The notes beneath the pieces are model-generated. The model was not told where the DNA came from, ran no database searches, and worked only from the letters and a program-made list of their open reading frames with translations. From positions 25,988-89,987 of the forward strand of contig JADCFX010000025.1 in the NCBI GenBank assembly GCA_020249285.1: a stretch of 64,000 bases of DNA, written 5' to 3'. Position numbers and translations under genes: made by a program. Shown one piece after another: positions 33,149 to 41,938 of the stretch. The stretch's first letter is position 1, and each line of letters begins with the position of its first letter. Source of the DNA: Roseomonas sp. (lineage in GTDB: Bacteria; Pseudomonadota; Alphaproteobacteria; Acetobacterales; Acetobacteraceae).

Positions 33149-34411
33149 ATGGCAGGCGGGAAGCTCCGCGCCACCGGCGTTCTTGCGCCCTTCGGGCAGC
33201 GCGGCTTTCGGTTTCAATGGCCGGCTGATCTTGCCACCTCCTGGGCCTTTGAGATGGAAACGATCATCCTGGGTTGGTATGTGCTGACCGAAACGGGATC
33301 GGTCACCTGGCTTGCCATTTTTGGGTCCCTGCTGCTGATCGGCACGCTGCTGTCCCCCATGTTTGGCGTGATGGGTGACAGGGTCGGGCATCGGCGCGTG
33401 CTGTCCGCCATGCGTGCCTGGTATGCGGTGCTGGCCGCGGTGCTCACGGCCTGCGCCATGGCAGGGCTGCTTTCCCCCTGGCTTGTCTGTGCTGTGGCCT
33501 TGCTGAGCGGCCTGGTACGCCCTTCCGATATGGGCATGCGGAATGCGCTGATCGCCGCCGGCATGCCCGCGCCCCTGTTGATGGGTGCGATGGGGATTGA
33601 ACGCATGAGTGCCGATAGCGCCCGCGTGATAGGTGCGCTGACCGGCGCGGGGCTGGTCGCGTTTCTCGGCATTGGCCCTGCCTATATGGCGGTGACAGCG
33701 ATATACCTTTGCGCCTTTGTGCTGACCTTGCAGGTGGATGAACCACCAACCCGCGCCGCCCAAGCTGTGGCGATGAAAACGCCCTGGGCCGATCTTGGTG
33801 ATGGTATTGCCTATGCGCGCGGCACTCCGCCCGTGCTGGCGGCGTTGCTGCTGGCGTGCCTGGCCAATTTCGCGGCCTATCCGATCAGCGGCGGCCTGCT
33901 GCCGCATGTGGCACGCGATGTTTATGGGCTGGATCGCACCGGGCTTGGCTATCTGTCTGCGAGTTTCGCCGGCGGCGCGATGCTTGGTTCGCTTTTCATC
34001 AGCGCGAGGGGAGGCGGGCTGCCCCCGGCGCGCACCATGCTTGCGGCAGCGCTTTCCTGGTTTCTGTTGCTATTGGTTTTTGCGCGGCTGACGGACCCTG
34101 TGCTGGGTGGTGTGGTGCTGGCTTTGGCGGGGTTTGTGCAAAGCTTTTGCATGGTGCCGCTGGCGGTGCTGCTGCTGAGAATCACGCTCCAGGATTTTCG
34201 AGGGCGCGTGATGGGGCTGCGCATGCTGGCGGTTTACGGCCTGCCGGTGGGGCTGATGCTGGCCGGGCCTTTGGTGGGTGAGATCGGCTTCGCCGATGCC
34301 GGCGCGCTTTATGCCGGCTTTGGGGCGTTATGCACCATGGCGATTGCGCTGTTCTGGCGCGCGCATTTGCTGCCGCGTGAGGTGCCGGCGAATGGGCTGC
34401 GCAGCCAATAG
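33149..34411 (+). CDS. MFS transporter (MFS_3/enterobactin-exporter-like)
   Basis: 420 residues. FRFQWPADLATSWAFEMETI, LSPMFGVMGDRVGHRRVLSA and NFAAYPISGGLLPHVARDVY match the MFS-3 class of exporters. The loop GDRVGHRR is the standard MFS motif between helices 2 and 3. The ATG at 33149 follows aaggggg; the in-frame extension upstream to 33062 lacks one. No siderophore genes are near, so the substrate stays open. Confidence 0.84.
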   Translation: MAGGKLRATGVLAPFGQRGFRFQWPADLATSWAFEMETIILGWYVLTETGSVTWLAIFGSLLLIGTLLSPMFGVMGDRVGHRRVLSAMRAWYAVLAAVLTACAMAGLLSPWLVCAVALLSGLVRPSDMGMRNALIAAGMPAPLLMGAMGIERMSADSARVIGALTGAGLVAFLGIGPAYMAVTAIYLCAFVLTLQVDEPPTRAAQAVAMKTPWADLGDGIAYARGTPPVLAALLLACLANFAAYPISGGLLPHVARDVYGLDRTGLGYLSASFAGGAMLGSLFISARGGGLPPARTMLAAALSWFLLLLVFARLTDPVLGGVVLALAGFVQSFCMVPLAVLLLRITLQDFRGRVMGLRMLAVYGLPVGLMLAGPLVGEIGFADAGALYAGFGALCTMAIALFWRAHLLPREVPANGLRSQ

Positions 34412-34468
34412 AACTTCCAACTTACACCAGTATTTGGCAAACTAACCGCAACCAGAAAGGAAACGCCG

Positions 34469-35455
34469 ATGCCCCTTACCTTGTCCCGCCGTCATGCGCT
34501 TGCCCTGGCCGGTACCAGTGCGCTCGCCCCCGCCGCTTTCGCGCAGGGCATATTTCCTGACCGCGCGGTGAATATGATTGTCCCCTTCGCCCCTGGCGGC
34601 ACGCCCGATATCGCGGCGCGGCTGCTGGCGCCCAAAATGGCCGAATTGCTGGGCCAGGCGGTCACGGTGGAAAATCGCGCAGGCGCTGGCGCCACAATTG
34701 GCACCCGCGCCGTAGTGCAGGCGCGGCCTGATGGGCATACGATTCTGATGGGCTCGATCTCCTTCCTGACGGCGCCGCTCACCGCGGACCCCATGCCTTA
34801 TGATCCCGTGGCGCAGCTTCGCGTGATCAGCCTGATTTCGACATCGCCCTATGTGCTGATTGTGCGCGCCGATAGCCCGGCCCGCGATATCGCCGGGTTT
34901 CATGCCATGGTGCGGGAGCGCGGCAATAAACTAAACTACGGGTCAGCGGGCAGTGGCACGCCGCTGCATTTGGGTGGCGAACTTTACAAACTGATGATGG
35001 GCGTGGACCTGACCCATGTGGCCTATCGCGGCAGTGGCCCGGCGATTACCGCGCTGCTTGCGGGCGAAGTGGATATGGTGTTTGCCGATGTGCCGGGCGC
35101 TTCCGGCCAGATCAGCGCCGGCACGGTGCGCCCGCTGGCCACCATGGTGCAGCAACGCATTCCGCAATTACCAAACGTGCCGACCATGGCGGAAAGCGAT
35201 CCGCGCTTGAAGGATTACGATGTCTATACCTGGGCCATGCTGGTGGCGCCGAAAGCCACACCCGATCGCGCGATACAACGCCTGCATGAAGTAGCCATCG
35301 CCGCCGCACGTCAGCCTGATATCATGAAACGCTTTGAAGAAATGGGTTTTGATTATGTCGGCTCATCGCCCGCAGATGGAGACAAGCGGCTGGAAGCGGA
35401 ACGTGACAAATGGCGCGATGTGATCAAGCGGGCGAATATCAAGGTGGATTTGTAA
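34469..35455 (+). CDS. Tripartite tricarboxylate transporter substrate-binding protein (Bug/TctC family)
   Basis: 328 residues. The signal segment LSRRHALALAGTSALAPAAF ends at AQG, followed by FPDRAVNMIVPFAPGGTPD, ENRAGAGATIGTRAV and VAYRGSGPAITALLAGEVDM. Shine-Dalgarno aaaggaa. It stands convergent with another Bug gene at 35466, only 10 bases away, with no permease nearby. The two receptors are clearly different in sequence, so they are not a recent duplication. Confidence 0.92.
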   Translation: MPLTLSRRHALALAGTSALAPAAFAQGIFPDRAVNMIVPFAPGGTPDIAARLLAPKMAELLGQAVTVENRAGAGATIGTRAVVQARPDGHTILMGSISFLTAPLTADPMPYDPVAQLRVISLISTSPYVLIVRADSPARDIAGFHAMVRERGNKLNYGSAGSGTPLHLGGELYKLMMGVDLTHVAYRGSGPAITALLAGEVDMVFADVPGASGQISAGTVRPLATMVQQRIPQLPNVPTMAESDPRLKDYDVYTWAMLVAPKATPDRAIQRLHEVAIAAARQPDIMKRFEEMGFDYVGSSPADGDKRLEAERDKWRDVIKRANIKVDL

Positions 35456-35465
35456 TCAGCCAAGC

Positions 35466-36458
35466 TCACCCCGCCCGCAGCCCTGCACGTTCCGCCGCCG
35501 TCCGTGTCCATGCCGTCTCCCGTTGCAGAAAGGCAGCAAAGCCCGCCGGCGTTGCCTCTGTTGCGCTTGCCATCAGGCTGCCCATGCCTTCCAGCCGCGA
35601 CCGCACCGCAGGGTCCGCTACGGCGGCGGCAACAGCCTCGCCAAGCGCCTTCGCGGCGTGATCGGGCACACCCGTTGGCGCCACAATGCCAACAAAAGCC
35701 GCAGCCTGATAACCGGCAACGCCGGCCTCGGTCGCGGTCGGCAATTCGGGTGCTTGCGGCAACCGATCAGCCGCCGCTACCGCCAAAATCCGCACCGCGC
35801 CTTCCCGATGCAGAGGTAGCGCCGTGGAAATTTCCGTAATGGCGCCGGATAAGGTGCCGGAGACAAGATCAGGCGTCATCGCCCCACCGCTGCCATAAGG
35901 AATATGCGTAATGCCTGCCCCGGTCGCCGCGTTAAACATCTCGAGCGAAAGATGCGCCGTGCTGGCAATGCCGGAAGAACCGAAGCCGAGCCTCCCCGGA
36001 TTGGCCTTTGAATGCGCCACAAGCTCCGCCACCGTTTGCACCGGCAGGCTGCGATGCACGGCAATCACCATCGGTGTGCGCACGAAAAGCCCAATCGGCA
36101 TGAAGTCGCGCAGCGGATCGTAGCCAAGATTGGCCTGCACGGTGGGGTTGATCGTCAGCGGCCCGTTCGACCCAAGTAGGATCGTATAACCATCCGGCCT
36201 CATCCGCGCGACCTGCTGCGCGGCGACACTACCGCCCGCGCCAGCACGATTTTCCACCACCACAGGCTGGCCAAGCTTCGCCGACATGGCCGGTGCGCAG
36301 GCGCGCGCCGTTAGGTCCGAATTCCCGCCCGGCGCGAAGGGCACGATCAGGCGGATGGGCTTATCGGGGAAGGCGGCTTGCGCGCGAAGCGACGGGGACA
36401 GCATTGGCGTTGCGGCCAGGGCCGTGAGCACCGCGCGGCGCGTTGAGGTGAAATTCAT
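35466..36458 (-). CDS. Tripartite tricarboxylate transporter substrate-binding protein (Bug/TctC family)
   Basis: 330 residues from the ATG at 36458: MNFTSTRRAVLTALAATPML with cleavage near SLRAQA, then FPDKPIRLIVPFAPGGNSD and ENRAGAGGSVAAQQVARM. IPYGSGGAMTPDLVSG replaces the usual YRG motif of the second loop. The Shine-Dalgarno is weak. Orphan receptor without tctAB. Confidence 0.91.
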   Translation of the reverse strand: MNFTSTRRAVLTALAATPMLSPSLRAQAAFPDKPIRLIVPFAPGGNSDLTARACAPAMSAKLGQPVVVENRAGAGGSVAAQQVARMRPDGYTILLGSNGPLTINPTVQANLGYDPLRDFMPIGLFVRTPMVIAVHRSLPVQTVAELVAHSKANPGRLGFGSSGIASTAHLSLEMFNAATGAGITHIPYGSGGAMTPDLVSGTLSGAITEISTALPLHREGAVRILAVAAADRLPQAPELPTATEAGVAGYQAAAFVGIVAPTGVPDHAAKALGEAVAAAVADPAVRSRLEGMGSLMASATEATPAGFAAFLQRETAWTRTAAERAGLRAG

Positions 36459-36564
36459 GTTTTCTGTCCGTTTCCCGAATTTGGTTGTCAGCTTGCGGCG
36501 CCCGGACGGTACTCGCAAGCCCCTGGTTTTGCGGCATCACGGCAGGATAAGGGCTACCCCGCCC

Positions 36565-39168
36565 TCAATTACGCCGCGCTTCCCGCGCAATCACCGCCAG
36601 CGCCGCGGATGAAATCGTGAGCTGCCCCAATATCTGCGTCATGTCACGAATATAGCCCCAGGTTTCAAACGGTGCCGGGTCTTGCGGCAGCATCACCAGG
36701 CTCCCTGGCGCCAAGGGCGGCCCGCCGCTTTCCAGAAAACCCTGTCCTGCGGGCGCCGCTTCGCCATTGGGCAGCACCACAAAAACACGAGACGAATCGG
36801 CAAAGCGCTGCGCCCCGCCGGAGGCCTGGATATACTCCGCCGCGCGCCAACCCTGCCGGAAGGGCAGGCTACCCGGATTGAGCACTGCGCCCACCACTGT
36901 CACATCCTGCGGGCGCTTTGGCATGGCAATCACATCGCCGGGCTCCATCAGCATGTCCAAATCAGGCCGCGCCAGCAGGATCACAGGATTGGCTTCCACC
37001 ACCACGCGCCCGGCGGCGCGCGCTTCCCGCATGGTGGCGGCCAATTCGCGCCCGGCCCTCATCGCGCCGCCAACATCGGAAGTACCACCCCGGGCACCTG
37101 GCAGCGTCTGGCCCGCGGCCAATTGCACCAGGCTGCTTTCCAGATCGCGCGCGGTGCGGGCAAAGCCTTCCTGTTGGCGCTGGCGCACGCTTTCGCGTGT
37201 GAAGACCGCGCCATAGGGGAAGGCCTCTGGCGTCAGCCCGCCGGCGCGCGCGATCACTTCCGAAAGCCGCTCCCCACGGCGCAATTCATAGCTGCCGGGG
37301 TTGCGGAATTCGCCAAGCAGCAGCACCGGCCCGGTATCCAAAGCATCTTCGCGCCGAGGGATGCGCAGCGCCTGACGCGGAGACACAAGCCTCGCCCCAC
37401 CGCCAAGGCTGACGCGCGTCACCTGGCCGGTCAGCGCGGGGTTTGGCACGTCACGCGCCACATCCGCCGCGCTTGCATTGCCCAGGGCCGTCACGCCCCC
37501 TGCGATTGAAAGCGCATCGGCCAAGGGCGTATTGTCCAGCATGGGGTACAAGCCAGGGGCGCGCACCTCGCCGGTCATCAACGCGGCGTAGTCCAGCAGA
37601 AAGCCCGCCAATTCTGGCACTTCCTGAAAGATGCGCGGGCAGCGCGCCTCGCCCATTTCCGGAAACCCTGTTGCGCGCGCATGGGCGAAGCGGGCAGGGG
37701 ATGCCTGCGCGGCCTGGGCAATTTGCGTCAGCGCCACGCATTCGCCGCCTTGCATCGCGGTTGCCTCGCCCCGCAAGGCGCGCTGGATAGCGCTGCTTGA
37801 AAGCCATTGGATATCCGCGCGGGCGAAGACAATCACCTCATCCCCATCGCGCAAGGTCGGCCCGCCGCGTCCTTCCAAACTCCGCGCCAGATCGAAGGGC
37901 AGCAAATGGCGCTGGCCGCTCCGCTGATCCGGGCGCAGCACCACGGCGAAGCGCGTATAGGGGTCAGGCCCCAATTGGCGATGATCCGCAATCAGGCCGC
38001 GGACGGTAAGCCCCTGCCGCCCACCGGCCGCGCGGGTGATCGGCATCGCCACATGCCCGGAAAGGCGAATGGTATTGGCCGCCACATCCGCCCCTGGCCG
38101 CACCAGCAGCGCATCGCCGCGCCTGAGGCTGGCATTGAGCCCAAGCTCCGCGAAACTCCGCCGCCCTTGAGCATCGCTTTGCTGCACCAAAAGCCGATTG
38201 CCACTGGGGCGGAGCGGCCCGCCGGCCAGCACCAGCGCATTTTCCAGCGGCATAAAGGCCTGCCGCGCCGGCAATTCATAAATCCCGGGCCGGGCGACAT
38301 CGCCCGCAATCGCCACCACGCCACCCAGGGGCGGCACCAGAATACGCTCACCCTCCCGCAGCGTCAGGTCGGCCTCCCCGGGTGCATCGGCCAGCAGCGG
38401 GTAGAGATCCACCTGCCGAGAGCCCGCCGGCCCCTCGATCCTGATGGCACGCAAAGACCCGCTCCGCCGCACGCCTTCAGCCGCTGCCAAGGCGTCCAAA
38501 ACGCTGGCGAGCGCGGTCAGGGTTTGAAAGCCGGGGCGCATCACCTCGCCGCCCACGAAAACGCTGATCTGGCGGATCGCGCCGATGGAGAGGAACACCT
38601 CGGAACCGCCAAGCTCGCGCGCCGCGCGGGCTTCCATATCGGCGCGCAGATCGGCAAGGCTGCGGCCAGCAGCCGGGATGGGCGGCAATTCCGGCAGCAG
38701 CAGCATGCCATCCCGCCCGATCCTGACCGAGAGCGTCTGGCGCGCCCGGCCACGCAGCGCCACCACCACCTCATCGCCTGGACCCATTATATAGGAACCC
38801 GGCAGGGCGCCGAAGCTTGGCTGCGGGGCGGCGCCGCCACGGAAAGTGTCGTAGCCGAATTGGCGAAGTTCCGTCTGTTCCAGCCTTTCGGTGAAGAAGG
38901 CCTCAATGCTGGAAAGGATCGGTGCTGGTCGCGAAGAGGGGGCTGCGCCTTGCGGTGCGGCGGCAGCGGGTGCTGCGGGCTGCGCGATGCCGGCTTCCAG
39001 AACTCGGGTGAGGATATCGCGCTGCGCGCCAGGCGGCAGGTTCGGCAGATTAGCGCCGCCCGGCAGGCTTGGGGGAAGGCTTGGTGGGGCCAGGAATTGT
39101 ACGCCGGGCTGCGCGGCAGCGGGTGTCAAGCCGAAGAAAAGCCCAAAAATCAGGGAGCTAAGGCGCAT
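36565..39168 (-). CDS. SLBB-domain polysaccharide export protein (Wza-like, long form)
   Basis: About 867 residues from the ATG at 39168, which has aaggcg upstream; ATG 39195 is an alternative. MRLSSLIFGLFFGLTPAAAQ is a signal peptide, without a lipobox cysteine, unlike E. coli Wza. The export domain starts at about 120 with GSYIMGPGDEVVVALRGRAR, followed by several SLBB-like repeats such as SVFVGGEVMRPG, VAIAGDVARPGIYELPA, PVLLLGEFRNPGSYELRRG and VTVVGAVLNPGSLPFRQG, more than twice as many as in Wza. It should build the outer-membrane or periplasmic channel for the polymer made by the divergent cluster. Confidence 0.88.
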   Translation of the reverse strand: MRLSSLIFGLFFGLTPAAAQPGVQFLAPPSLPPSLPGGANLPNLPPGAQRDILTRVLEAGIAQPAAPAAAAPQGAAPSSRPAPILSSIEAFFTERLEQTELRQFGYDTFRGGAAPQPSFGALPGSYIMGPGDEVVVALRGRARQTLSVRIGRDGMLLLPELPPIPAAGRSLADLRADMEARAARELGGSEVFLSIGAIRQISVFVGGEVMRPGFQTLTALASVLDALAAAEGVRRSGSLRAIRIEGPAGSRQVDLYPLLADAPGEADLTLREGERILVPPLGGVVAIAGDVARPGIYELPARQAFMPLENALVLAGGPLRPSGNRLLVQQSDAQGRRSFAELGLNASLRRGDALLVRPGADVAANTIRLSGHVAMPITRAAGGRQGLTVRGLIADHRQLGPDPYTRFAVVLRPDQRSGQRHLLPFDLARSLEGRGGPTLRDGDEVIVFARADIQWLSSSAIQRALRGEATAMQGGECVALTQIAQAAQASPARFAHARATGFPEMGEARCPRIFQEVPELAGFLLDYAALMTGEVRAPGLYPMLDNTPLADALSIAGGVTALGNASAADVARDVPNPALTGQVTRVSLGGGARLVSPRQALRIPRREDALDTGPVLLLGEFRNPGSYELRRGERLSEVIARAGGLTPEAFPYGAVFTRESVRQRQQEGFARTARDLESSLVQLAAGQTLPGARGGTSDVGGAMRAGRELAATMREARAAGRVVVEANPVILLARPDLDMLMEPGDVIAMPKRPQDVTVVGAVLNPGSLPFRQGWRAAEYIQASGGAQRFADSSRVFVVLPNGEAAPAGQGFLESGGPPLAPGSLVMLPQDPAPFETWGYIRDMTQILGQLTISSAALAVIAREARRN

Positions 39169-39234
39169 TGCTGACGCCTTGAGTGGTTTTTTCATTTTGG
39201 CGAAATGTAACATTCAGAACATCCAAAAATACTG

Positions 39235-39263
39235 TTGATTTTTTCTTTACACAACCATAGATT
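39235..39263 (+). promoter_or_regulatory. Candidate sigma-70 promoter of the polysaccharide operon
   Basis: TTGATT at 39235-39240 and TAGATT at 39258-39263 are separated by 17 bases and each match four of six consensus bases. They lie in the AT-rich divergent gap and would start RNA near 39270, about 20 bases before the aaggag Shine-Dalgarno of the GTG at 39301. The opposite strand also has AT-rich -10-like sequences that could serve the SLBB gene. Prediction by eye only. Confidence 0.45.
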
Positions 39264-39300
39264 GTTTTTCAACGACCTAAATCACCCAAGGAGACGTGCC

Positions 39301-41061
39301 GTGCCAGGTGATACGGTTCTTGGTGACACCCGGCCCTCAGTGGCCCCTTTGCCCGGCTGGCGCGGCTGGTGGCTGCGTGCTGATGCGGCTTGGCGGCTCG
39401 GCCCGCGCCCTGTCATGCGGTTTGCTTGGCATCGCCTGCGCCTTCGATTGGGGCTTGCCCGTCGCGCCTTGCCTGACCTGCCCACGCCGCGCGGCCCTTT
39501 CCTGCCGAATGCCCATGTCCTGTCAGGCATCCAGCGTGACTGGCACGGCCCCTTCAACCCAAAAGCCCATGCGCTGGATGTGCTCGCGCGTCCCGGCGCT
39601 GATATCCGCGCGCTATGGGAAGCCCATCGCCTCGCCCCTTTGCTCACCCTGGCGCTCGCGGCGCAGCGCGACCCTGAAGGCAATCATCTGAACCAGGCCG
39701 AGGCGCTTTTGGCAGATTGGGCCGCGGCCAACCCGCCCTTTCGCGGCCCAGGCTGGGCCTGTGCGCAGGAAGCGGCACTGCGCGCCATGGGCATAAGCCT
39801 GGCCCTTGCGTTGCTGGGCGCGGATCGCGGGCTGAACCCCGGCACGCGTGAATTGCTCGCTCTGCATGCGCGGCGCGTCCGCGCCACGCGCGCTTATGGC
39901 GCGGCGCAGGATAACAACCACCCCATCAGCGAAGCGGCGGGACTATTCGTCTGTGGCCTGCTGCTGGGCCGGGCACGAGACCAACGCGCCGGGGCGCGGG
40001 GGCTGACGCGGGCTGTGGCGCGGCTGGTCTCACCCTGTGGCGCCTTTGCCCAAGCCTCGCCGGCCTATCACCGGCTGATGCTGGATGTGCTGGCGATTGC
40101 CGAATGGTTCCGCCGCCGCCATGGCGCGCCAGGCTTTGCGGCGCCCTTCAGCGCCCGAGCAGCGGCGGCCACCCAATGGCTTGGCCGCGTCATGGCGCCA
40201 AATGGCGCTTTGCCGCGCATCGGGCCTTGCGATGATTCTGCCTTTGCTGACCTTTCCGGCGCTGGCGGGCAGGATGCGCGCGCCAGCCTGGAACGCGCTT
40301 CGCGGCTGTTTCTCGGCGAAAGTGCGGGACTTCCCGATGATGCGGGCTGCCGCGCCCTGGGCCTTGCTGCCGCCCCTGCCGCCCTAGCACCTCAAGCGCC
40401 GCATTGGCGGACCGCCGGCTGGTTCGGCCTCAGCGGGGCAGGGGGCGCGCGCGGCGTGCTGCGCACCGGTGTCCCGCTCCGCTTCCGGCCTGGTCAGGCG
40501 GATTTGCTGCATTTCGACCTATGGGATGGCGATGAGAACCTGCTGCGCGATGGCGGCAGCGGCGCCTATCTGCCGCCGCCGGGCTTCGATTGGTGGCAAA
40601 GCATGCTGGCCGGTGGGGCGGGGCATAATCTGATCACTTTTGATGATGCCGAACCCATGCCGCGGCTTGGCCCCTTTCTGTTTGGCCGCTGGCCGCGCTG
40701 CCGTGCCATTCCCGATGGCGCGAAAACCCGCGATTGGCGCGGCAATCGCCATGCGCGGCGCATCGAATGCCGCGGTCGCCTCTGGCGGGTGGAAGACCGC
40801 GTCGGGGGCGATTTCCAGCGCCTTGCGTTGCGCTGGCGGCTTTGCCCAGGCGATTGGCGACGCATTCCGGATGGCGTCGAAAGCACCAAGGCGCGCATCA
40901 CGCTCAGCGCCAATGCGCCCTTCAGCCTGGAATTGATCCGCGGCTGGGAAAGCCCGGCCTATGGGCGGGTGGAGCCCGCACCTGTGCTGGAACTCCGCGC
41001 CCAGCGGCCAATCGGGCGGATTTTTACTGATATCGCCCTGCCAAAACTCGGAGGGGGTTGA
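39301..41061 (+). CDS. Heparinase II/III family polysaccharide lyase-like protein
   Basis: 586 residues. The N-terminal alpha-barrel half includes NNHPISEAAGLFVCGLLLG with the conserved Asn-His, and SPAYHRLMLDVLAIAEWFRR with the Tyr-His pair; the C-terminal half has DLLHFDLWDGDENLLRDGGS and GGAGHNLITFDDAEPMPRLG as in Hepar_II_III. Such lyases trim acidic polymers inside assembly clusters. Start is GTG at 39301 behind aaggag; no signal peptide is evident. First gene of the plus-strand locus, coupled to the next by TGATG. Confidence 0.84.
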   Translation: MPGDTVLGDTRPSVAPLPGWRGWWLRADAAWRLGPRPVMRFAWHRLRLRLGLARRALPDLPTPRGPFLPNAHVLSGIQRDWHGPFNPKAHALDVLARPGADIRALWEAHRLAPLLTLALAAQRDPEGNHLNQAEALLADWAAANPPFRGPGWACAQEAALRAMGISLALALLGADRGLNPGTRELLALHARRVRATRAYGAAQDNNHPISEAAGLFVCGLLLGRARDQRAGARGLTRAVARLVSPCGAFAQASPAYHRLMLDVLAIAEWFRRRHGAPGFAAPFSARAAAATQWLGRVMAPNGALPRIGPCDDSAFADLSGAGGQDARASLERASRLFLGESAGLPDDAGCRALGLAAAPAALAPQAPHWRTAGWFGLSGAGGARGVLRTGVPLRFRPGQADLLHFDLWDGDENLLRDGGSGAYLPPPGFDWWQSMLAGGAGHNLITFDDAEPMPRLGPFLFGRWPRCRAIPDGAKTRDWRGNRHARRIECRGRLWRVEDRVGGDFQRLALRWRLCPGDWRRIPDGVESTKARITLSANAPFSLELIRGWESPAYGRVEPAPVLELRAQRPIGRIFTDIALPKLGGG

Positions 41062-41936
41062 TGCCGCTGCCGCTGCTGCTGATGGGGCTTTGGGCTTGGC
41101 GTGCCAGGTTGGCGCTGATCCTGACGTTGCTTTGGGTGGGGGGCGCGGCGGCGATCCTGCTTTGGCCGCGCGGCCATGTGGCGCGCGCCCAGGTGGCGCC
41201 AGCAGAAACCACGGCCTTCGCCATTTCGTCCCTGCTATCGACACATCCGCTGAGCTTGGGGCAGGGGTTGGATACGCGCCCGGGAGGTAACTTCGCCATT
41301 TATCTGGCTGCGCTGCGCTCGCCCGAGGCGGCGCGGATGCTGACCACGGAAACCCCGCTGCTGCAGGTTATGGAACGCGCGCGCCAGGACTCACCTGTTT
41401 GGGGGCTGCGTGTTTTGCTTGGGCTAAATCGGGCGCTCGATGCCGATGATGTGCAGGTCTGGCTGGAACGCTATTCATCAGTAACTCAGAACCTAGGCGC
41501 CATTACTTGGACGCTTGAAGTAACCCATGCCGACCCGGCGCTGGCGCTGCAAAGCCTGATCAGCCTGCACCGCTTTGCCGAGGCCAAGGTACGCGCCGAC
41601 CTGGCGGACCAAGCTGCTCGGCGGGTGGCGGCGTTGGAAGTGCGGCTATCTGGTGAAAGCGATATCTTCCTCCGCAATAGCCTCTACGATCTTCTGGCGC
41701 AGCAGCAGCGCGCTGGGCTGGTGGTGGCGGCGGATGAGGCTGTGGCGGCACGGCTGATCGCCGCCCCCATGGTGGAAGCCCGCGCGTCGCGGCCCAATCG
41801 GCCCCTTTTGCTTGGGCTTTGGCTGCTGGTGGTGCCCTTCGCGGTCTTCATGGCAGCGGCGGGTGTCTTGCTGACGCGCATCGCCTTTCGTGACGCCGCG
41901 CTGGTCACGCGCAGCCCGGCGATGCAGGGGGATTGA
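41061..41936 (+). CDS. Wzz-like chain-length/polysaccharide co-polymerase-type membrane protein
   Basis: 291 residues with one membrane helix near the N-terminus (about 15-36) and another near the C-terminus (about 248-270), enclosing a periplasmic domain with THADPALALQSLISLHRFAE. This topology and the conserved ADPALA region suit chain-length determinant (Wzz/PCP) proteins, although the periplasmic coiled coil is shorter than usual. It should control polymer length. ATG overlaps the upstream stop and sits behind ggagggg. Confidence 0.65.
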   Translation: MPLPLLLMGLWAWRARLALILTLLWVGGAAAILLWPRGHVARAQVAPAETTAFAISSLLSTHPLSLGQGLDTRPGGNFAIYLAALRSPEAARMLTTETPLLQVMERARQDSPVWGLRVLLGLNRALDADDVQVWLERYSSVTQNLGAITWTLEVTHADPALALQSLISLHRFAEAKVRADLADQAARRVAALEVRLSGESDIFLRNSLYDLLAQQQRAGLVVAADEAVAARLIAAPMVEARASRPNRPLLLGLWLLVVPFAVFMAAAGVLLTRIAFRDAALVTRSPAMQGD

Positions 41937-41938
41937 AG

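Noticed and set aside
37807..39174. 455-codon plus-strand frame opposite the SLBB gene
   Set aside because: Low-complexity His/Arg/Gln-rich product with no motif; the minus-strand frame has clear SLBB domains and a signal peptide.
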